Positions 5,750 through 8,924 of a stretch of 8,924 nt of DNA are shown piece by piece; within the stretch, counting starts at the first letter, position 1; every line of letters begins with the position of its first letter. Where the stretch lies: NCBI RefSeq assembly GCF_022780145.1, contig NZ_JALEXO010000230.1:1-8924 (forward strand), read 5' to 3'. Under the pieces are notes generated by a model, which saw only the letters and a list, made by a program, of their open reading frames with translations, ran no database searches and had not been told where the DNA came from. Position numbers and translations under genes: made by a program. This stretch comes from Intestinibacter sp. Its GTDB lineage: Bacteria; Bacillota; Clostridia; Peptostreptococcales; Peptostreptococcaceae.

Positions 5750-6463
5750 ATGAAAATAAATAATGAATATGATATCCTTTTGAATAAATACATCAAATTA
5801 CTATTCGAAAAAAATAGATTGATAATGAGGGAGGGACCTTATATAGAGTCAAGATATCTATTTCATTTTGGTCACTTAATGATAAAAGAATTGAACCACA
5901 ATAAAAACATCAAAATATTAAAAATAAAACAGGACATATATGAAAATTATTTTGGTTTGAAAAGAGAAAGAGAAATAAGAAATATAGAAAAACAGATAGA
6001 AGTAAAAACTGAGTTAATAACTAAGCAAATTTGTGAATTAGAGAAAAAATGTGAAGATTCAAAGCAAATACTAGAAATGAGAGAAAAAAACAACGATAAA
6101 AAGGATTTAGTTGATTCTCTATTTTTCGATGTAGTTTCTGTTATGCATCCTGCTATTTATAATTTAAAGAGCAAAGAGCTGTGGGCAAAGGCAAAAAAAG
6201 CTTATTTGAATTACGATGATGCTACTTTGACTTTGCTTAAGAACTTAAATATCAAGAAGGTTAAAAATTACGATATATCTGATTTAAAAAATAATATTTT
6301 CTTACTTGAAAATGAAGTGATCTGTATGAAGAGAAGATATCCTTATTATCTAGAGAGCAATCTATCTAGTGAAGAATGGATAGATTCTTATAATAAAGAG
6401 ATAAATAACAGAATAAAAAAATTAGAAGTTGAAGAACAACGAATTTTTGAAAAGCTTGTATAA
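5750..6463 (+). CDS. Coiled-coil protein with a degenerate J-like segment, function unknown
   Basis: The 237-residue soluble, highly charged protein has no signal peptide or membrane segment. Three parts can be seen. Residues 28-70 (GPYIESRYLFHFGHL then ILKIK) resemble the N-terminal part of a clostridial/Bacteroides hypothetical family with pattern GPxLExxYxxxxGHLExxxF. Residues 72-115 form a lysine/glutamate-rich coiled coil. Residues 125-166 (VVSVMHPAIYN, ELWAKAKKAY, DDATLTLLKNL) resemble the J-like segment of that family, where HPD is usual; here it is HPA (133-135), removing the aspartate needed to stimulate Hsp70. A second helical, coiled region follows (180-236). Nine-base GGGGGAGGG (5735-5743) sits 6 bases before the ATG, an unusually strong ribosome binding site. 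The gene stands alone between two terminators. The family resemblance is from memory and moderate; a DnaK partner role or a structural scaffold are both guesses. Confidence 0.75.
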   Translation: MKINNEYDILLNKYIKLLFEKNRLIMREGPYIESRYLFHFGHLMIKELNHNKNIKILKIKQDIYENYFGLKREREIRNIEKQIEVKTELITKQICELEKKCEDSKQILEMREKNNDKKDLVDSLFFDVVSVMHPAIYNLKSKELWAKAKKAYLNYDDATLTLLKNLNIKKVKNYDISDLKNNIFLLENEVICMKRRYPYYLESNLSSEEWIDSYNKEINNRIKKLEVEEQRIFEKLV

Positions 6464-6493
6464 AAAAATGACCTGAAATAAGGTCATTTTTTT
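6462..6493. terminator. Bidirectional terminator between convergent genes
   Basis: A perfect 13-base-pair stem joins 6462-6474 to 6481-6493 around the loop GAAATA. The left arm starts with seven A and the right arm ends with seven T, so each strand reads a hairpin followed by a U-tract. The 5' arm includes the last two bases of the TAA of the upstream plus-strand gene (6461-6463), and the minus-strand membrane protein gene ends at 6505. Confidence 0.93.
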
Positions 6494-6504
6494 GAATAAG
6501 TAAT

Positions 6505-6984
6505 TTATTTTCTATAGGCTACCTTTATTATACAAAGATATCCTGATATTGCTCCAGCTATGGAACATATTACGCCTTTGAATATCATCATTTGAGTGAC
6601 ATTAAGAGGGCTAGCATTGAATAAATAGACTATTACAGCTGATAATGCTACAGATATAAAACAGGCAATTAACCCCACAACTAGAGAAATAAGTAGTATA
6701 TGGTCTGGTAAAAACTGCTCTATTTTATGTACGCGATTATCCGCTTTGAATTTGCCTTTTTCCATGTCTTTAGCTATCATAGGGATTACTATAAGAGCTA
6801 GTAGTGAACCTAATAAAAATGTCGTGAAGGCAAAATCACTTATTATATCTTTTGCTTCAAAGACCTTGTCTAAATGACCTCTCTCCATAAAATAAAATAT
6901 TATAGCGTTGATTATACCATTTACTAATCCGTATCCAATTAGACATTTAGAAAGTAAATAGCTTTTAAAATTGTTGTTTTGCAT
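6505..6984 (-). CDS. Four-helix integral membrane protein, function unknown
   Basis: The 159-residue protein has four hydrophobic segments at about residues 15-33, 50-71, 95-121 and 131-155. The loop between the second and third (AKDMEKGKFK, continuing to Gln90) and the C-terminus (KVAYRK) are positively charged, so both ends and the central loop should face the cytoplasm. No catalytic, transporter or nucleotide-binding motif is recognised, and there is no cleavable signal peptide. On the minus strand an AAAGGAG (6997-6991) precedes the ATG at 6984 by 6 bases, which fixes the start. The gene is monocistronic, converges on the coiled-coil protein gene and shares a terminator with it. Two charged residues (Glu34, Arg35) follow the first helix in the short outer loop. 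Similar small permease-like hypothetical proteins occur in clostridia, but I cannot name a family. Confidence 0.8.
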   Translation of the reverse strand: MQNNNFKSYLLSKCLIGYGLVNGIINAIIFYFMERGHLDKVFEAKDIISDFAFTTFLLGSLLALIVIPMIAKDMEKGKFKADNRVHKIEQFLPDHILLISLVVGLIACFISVALSAVIVYLFNASPLNVTQMMIFKGVICSIAGAISGYLCIIKVAYRK

Positions 6985-6997
6985 AGTTTACTCCTTT

Positions 6998-7287
6998 GAT
7001 TTAATTTTTATATTTTTCTAATTTTAGAATAATATTATACGTTTAAAAAATTTATTAAAATTATTTTGTTGACATGGAGTTGACTTTAAGTAGTAGAATT
7101 ATTTTATAATAATATTATTTTGAAAGGCAAGTGAAAAATTATGGAAAATACATAGTGTAAATTTCAGTTTTTTGTAATAAATTTTTAAAAAATTGTTATT
7201 TTTATTTAAATCTAAGTACATAATTTTCATGTATTATATTATTAATGAATATGATAGTATTGTATATTGAGGAATTTATTGAGATAT
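6998..7287. other. AT-rich intergenic stretch without a recognised gene
   Basis: This divergent region separates the minus-strand membrane protein from the small plus-strand membrane peptide gene. It holds TTGACA (7069-7074) and TTGACT (7080-7085), 11 bases apart, with TAGAAT (7094-7099) and TATAAT (7105-7110) downstream, also 11 bases apart. Each pair has a 19-base spacer, longer than the usual 17, so one or two plus-strand promoters are plausible. About 190 transcribed bases would then precede the small gene. Within them only trivial open frames (4 and 9 codons near 7131-7160) and pure A/T inverted repeats are visible. No tRNA, known riboswitch core or protein-coding frame was seen. Confidence 0.5.
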
Positions 7288-7299
7288 GGAGGAAATGAA

Positions 7300-7446
7300 A
7301 TGACTATAGATTTATTATTTAAAATAGCGATTTTTATCGTCTTATTGGGCGTAGGTATAAAATTATTTAAATTTTTGTCAGGAGTAGTATTCAAGCTAGC
7401 ATTAGTTATGGTAGTAGTATTATTCTTTGTACAATTGATAAAATAG
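7300..7446 (+). CDS. Small hydrophobic membrane peptide (48 residues)
   Basis: The frame from ATG 7300 to TAG 7444-7446 encodes 48 residues, nearly all hydrophobic apart from one aspartate, one glutamine and five lysines. Two hydrophobic stretches (about 3-20 and 25-47) are split by KLFK (21-24), so the peptide could form a short membrane hairpin or one long helix. GGAGG at 7288-7292 lies 7 bases before the ATG, the best spacing in the neighbourhood, and the frame ends exactly at a terminator; both support a real gene. No family is recognised. Small hydrophobic peptides include toxins of type I systems, membrane-protein regulators and uncharacterised clostridial peptides. A type I toxin would need an antisense RNA, for which I see no clear promoter. 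Function is unknown. Confidence 0.7.
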   Translation: MTIDLLFKIAIFIVLLGVGIKLFKFLSGVVFKLALVMVVVLFFVQLIK

Positions 7447-7469
7447 AGGGAGTTTCCCTCTATTTTTTT
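7440..7469. terminator. Shared bidirectional terminator containing both stop codons
   Basis: The arm at 7440-7451 pairs perfectly with 7455-7466 (12 pairs) around a three-base loop, followed by T to 7469. The TAG of the plus-strand peptide gene (7444-7446) lies in the left arm and pairs exactly with 7460-7462, which read on the minus strand is the TAG of the opposing gene. On the minus strand the left arm supplies only three or four U, so termination should be stronger for the plus-strand gene. Confidence 0.85.
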
Positions 7470-7684
7470 AAGTCGATATATGCATCGATTTGTGGAATGA
7501 ACACCATATTGTCTTTTATATGTGTGTTTCCAAATTCTTTTAGCTCTGTACCTGCTTCGTCTTTAGTTATTTTGTATTTGACCATATTATCGTCTTTAAC
7601 CTCGCCGTGAAAGTACATTCCTTCGTATTGCTTGAATTTAAAGTTGTATTTGTCTCTTGTCAGTTTAATTTTTATATCGTTCAT
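7460..7684 (-). CDS. Small hypothetical protein (74 residues)
   Basis: The product is a soluble, charged protein rich in lysine and aspartate with alternating hydrophobic residues (IKIKLTR, YNFKFKQYEGMYFHGEV, MVKYKITKD, NMVFIPQIDAYIDL), suggesting a small beta-strand fold. I place the start at the ATG whose first base is 7684: on the minus strand GGTAGGT (7697-7691) lies 6 bases before it. An in-frame ATG at 7699 would add five residues but is itself part of that ribosome binding site and has only A-rich sequence before it. There is no signal peptide, cysteine or recognised motif. The gene is monocistronic and convergent with the membrane peptide gene, with a terminator shared between them. 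A weak extended -10 (TGTTAAAAT, 7717-7709) lies upstream on the minus strand. The family is not recognised. Confidence 0.7.
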   Translation of the reverse strand: MNDIKIKLTRDKYNFKFKQYEGMYFHGEVKDDNMVKYKITKDEAGTELKEFGNTHIKDNMVFIPQIDAYIDLKK

Positions 7685-7780
7685 AAATTCACCTACCATC
7701 TTTTTTTAATTTTAACATAAATATTATTTTAATTCTATAAAAGCTTTATTTTGACTTTGAATATGAAAGCAATGTTTTGA

Positions 7781-7789
7781 TGATATAAT
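7781..7789 (+). promoter_or_regulatory. Extended -10 promoter element before the DUF3810 gene
   Basis: TGATATAAT matches the extended -10 consensus TGnTATAAT exactly. No good -35 box stands 17 bases upstream; the nearest TTGACT (7751-7756) is 27 bases away. Transcription would begin near 7796, directly at the GGAGG ribosome binding site (7796-7800), giving an unusually short leader of about 11 bases. The true promoter may therefore lie elsewhere. Confidence 0.4.
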
Positions 7790-7806
7790 AAAATTGGAGG
7801 TGGAGT

Positions 7807-8922
7807 ATGAAAAAATTTAGGAAGATATGTTATATACTTTTTATTATTTCCATATTTATAAAATATATATCTGCAAAATACAGTTATTTTGTGGAGAATT
7901 ATTATTCTAGAGGTATAGATGTCTATATAGTCGAGTTTTTAAGCAAGATAAGTTCTATTTTCGATTTTTCATGCTTTGAAATAATGATATATTTATTTTC
8001 AATATCTATAGTATTATCTGTAGTGTATTTAATTTGCAGAGTTTTTAAGGATAGAAGTAATTTTTTTAAGAGATTAAAAAATATTTTACTTAATTATTTA
8101 GCTTGTGCGTGTTTGATATATTTTCTATTTATTTTGTTGTGGGGAGTAAACTACAACAGGGTAAGCTTGGAGGATAGTATTAAAGAAGAATACAGTGAGT
8201 CAAATGATAGAGATATTTCAAAAGTGAGTTTTGACAAAGATGATTTAGCAGATTTGTACAAACTTTTAATCGATAAATGTAATGAAAGCAGAAAAACAGT
8301 AGATAGCTTAAATAGTGAGCCTAAAAATAATATCCGCGAGATAAAAAATATTATTTTAGAACTAGAAAATGGATACGACAATGTAGAACTTTTAAATTTG
8401 AATGAATTGGGAAAATATTCAAAGGCGAAAACGATACTTAGTTCAAGATGGCTTTCTTATACAAATATAACGGGAATATATTCTCCGTTTACAGGTGAAG
8501 CTAATATAAATACTAATCAACCGTTAGTCAGTATCCCGTTTACTGTTTTACACGAGATGGCTCATCAAAGGGGATACGGCAATGAAAGCGATGCAAATTT
8601 TTTATCTTATATAGCCTGCATAGAAAATAAAAATCCATATGCAAATTACTCGGGGTATTTTATGGCATTGAGATACACTGCATCTGCTCTTAGCAAGGTA
8701 GATTACGACGCGTTTGTATTGCTTACAAAAGATATAGACGATGAAGTATTAGAGGATATAGATAATTACTCTAAGTTTTGGGAAAAATACCAAGGTAAAG
8801 TAAATGAAGTATCCGATAATGTAAATAATCTCTATTTAAAATCAAATAGGGTAAAGGAAGGAACTAAGAGCTATGGAAAAGTAGTAGATTTGTTGCTTTT
8901 ATATTACTATCTATATGGATGA
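7807..8922 (+). CDS. Membrane-anchored putative zinc metalloprotease, DUF3810 family
   Basis: The complete 371-residue protein has three N-terminal membrane helices (about 7-23, 56-79, 94-114). The lysine/arginine-rich loop 81-91 and the basic N-terminus place the C-terminal domain outside the cell by the positive-inside rule. The conserved DUF3810 segments follow: WGVNYNR (112-118) after the third helix, SSRWLSYTNITGIYSPFTGE (212-231) continuing to ANINTN (232-237), and HEMAHQRGYGNESDANF (249-265). HEMAH is an HExxH zinc site with His249, Glu250 as catalytic base and His253; Glu260 or Asp262 is the likely third ligand. I know of no established substrate for the family. GGAGG (7796-7800) precedes the ATG by 6 bases, and the TGA at 8920-8922 falls two bases before the window end. 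Its neighbour upstream is on the other strand, so any operon would extend downstream, outside the window. Family call is firm; peptidase activity is inferred. Confidence 0.9.
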   Translation: MKKFRKICYILFIISIFIKYISAKYSYFVENYYSRGIDVYIVEFLSKISSIFDFSCFEIMIYLFSISIVLSVVYLICRVFKDRSNFFKRLKNILLNYLACACLIYFLFILLWGVNYNRVSLEDSIKEEYSESNDRDISKVSFDKDDLADLYKLLIDKCNESRKTVDSLNSEPKNNIREIKNIILELENGYDNVELLNLNELGKYSKAKTILSSRWLSYTNITGIYSPFTGEANINTNQPLVSIPFTVLHEMAHQRGYGNESDANFLSYIACIENKNPYANYSGYFMALRYTASALSKVDYDAFVLLTKDIDDEVLEDIDNYSKFWEKYQGKVNEVSDNVNNLYLKSNRVKEGTKSYGKVVDLLLLYYYLYG

Positions 8923-8924
8923 AA

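Noticed and set aside
7131..7160. Tiny open frames (4 and 9 codons) that could be a leader peptide
   Set aside because: They are too short to distinguish from chance in AT-rich DNA, and no regulatory codon run or attenuator follows them.
1..8924. CRISPR array, tRNA or rRNA genes, insertion sequences, phage genes
   Set aside because: No spaced direct repeats, cloverleaf, rRNA-like stretch or transposase/phage motif was seen on either strand.

Overview
The window is AT-rich (codons end mostly in A or T), uses ATG starts with strong AGGAGG-like ribosome binding sites and closes most transcription units with hairpin-plus-T-tract terminators. Together with a single-cluster ferredoxin and anaerobe-type gene content, this points to a low-GC Firmicute of the class Clostridia, probably Peptostreptococcaceae. 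I recall a similar cysK-cysE-ferredoxin-thi neighbourhood in Clostridioides difficile, but I could not check this.

Layout: (1) 1-875, the end of a cysteine synthase gene followed by serine acetyltransferase (cysE), i.e. the last two steps of cysteine synthesis, closed by a terminator. (2) 956-1201, a monocistronic 4Fe-4S ferredoxin with its own terminator. (3) 1292-1672, a small GIY-YIG nuclease-family protein; its last codons contain the apparent -35 box of the next operon. (4) 1662-5550, a thiamin salvage operon: promoter, TPP riboswitch with a readable terminator/antiterminator switch, then thiD, thiM, tenA, thiT and thiE, ended by a strong terminator. (5) 5555-6493, a structured 5' leader and a coiled-coil protein whose central segment resembles a J-like domain with HPA in place of HPD. 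(6) 6505-6984 on the minus strand, a four-helix membrane protein. (7) 6998-7299, an AT-rich non-coding stretch, then a 48-residue hydrophobic peptide gene (7300-7446) converging on a minus-strand hypothetical gene (7460-7684). One hairpin contains both stop codons and can terminate both. (8) 7807-8922, a complete membrane-anchored HExxH protein of the DUF3810 type.

The thi operon forms a coherent salvage route. ThiT would import thiamin using an ECF energising module encoded elsewhere. TenA regenerates hydroxymethylpyrimidine (HMP) from degraded thiamin. ThiD makes HMP pyrophosphate, ThiM phosphorylates hydroxyethylthiazole, and ThiE joins the two to thiamin phosphate. No de novo genes (thiC, thiG, thiH, thiS, thiF) and no kinase for the last step are present in the window.

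Nothing here is clearly an undescribed system. The least explained items are the degenerate J-like coiled-coil protein with its structured leader, the wobble-rich hairpin between thiM and tenA, and the small-membrane-protein locus with the shared stop-codon terminator.
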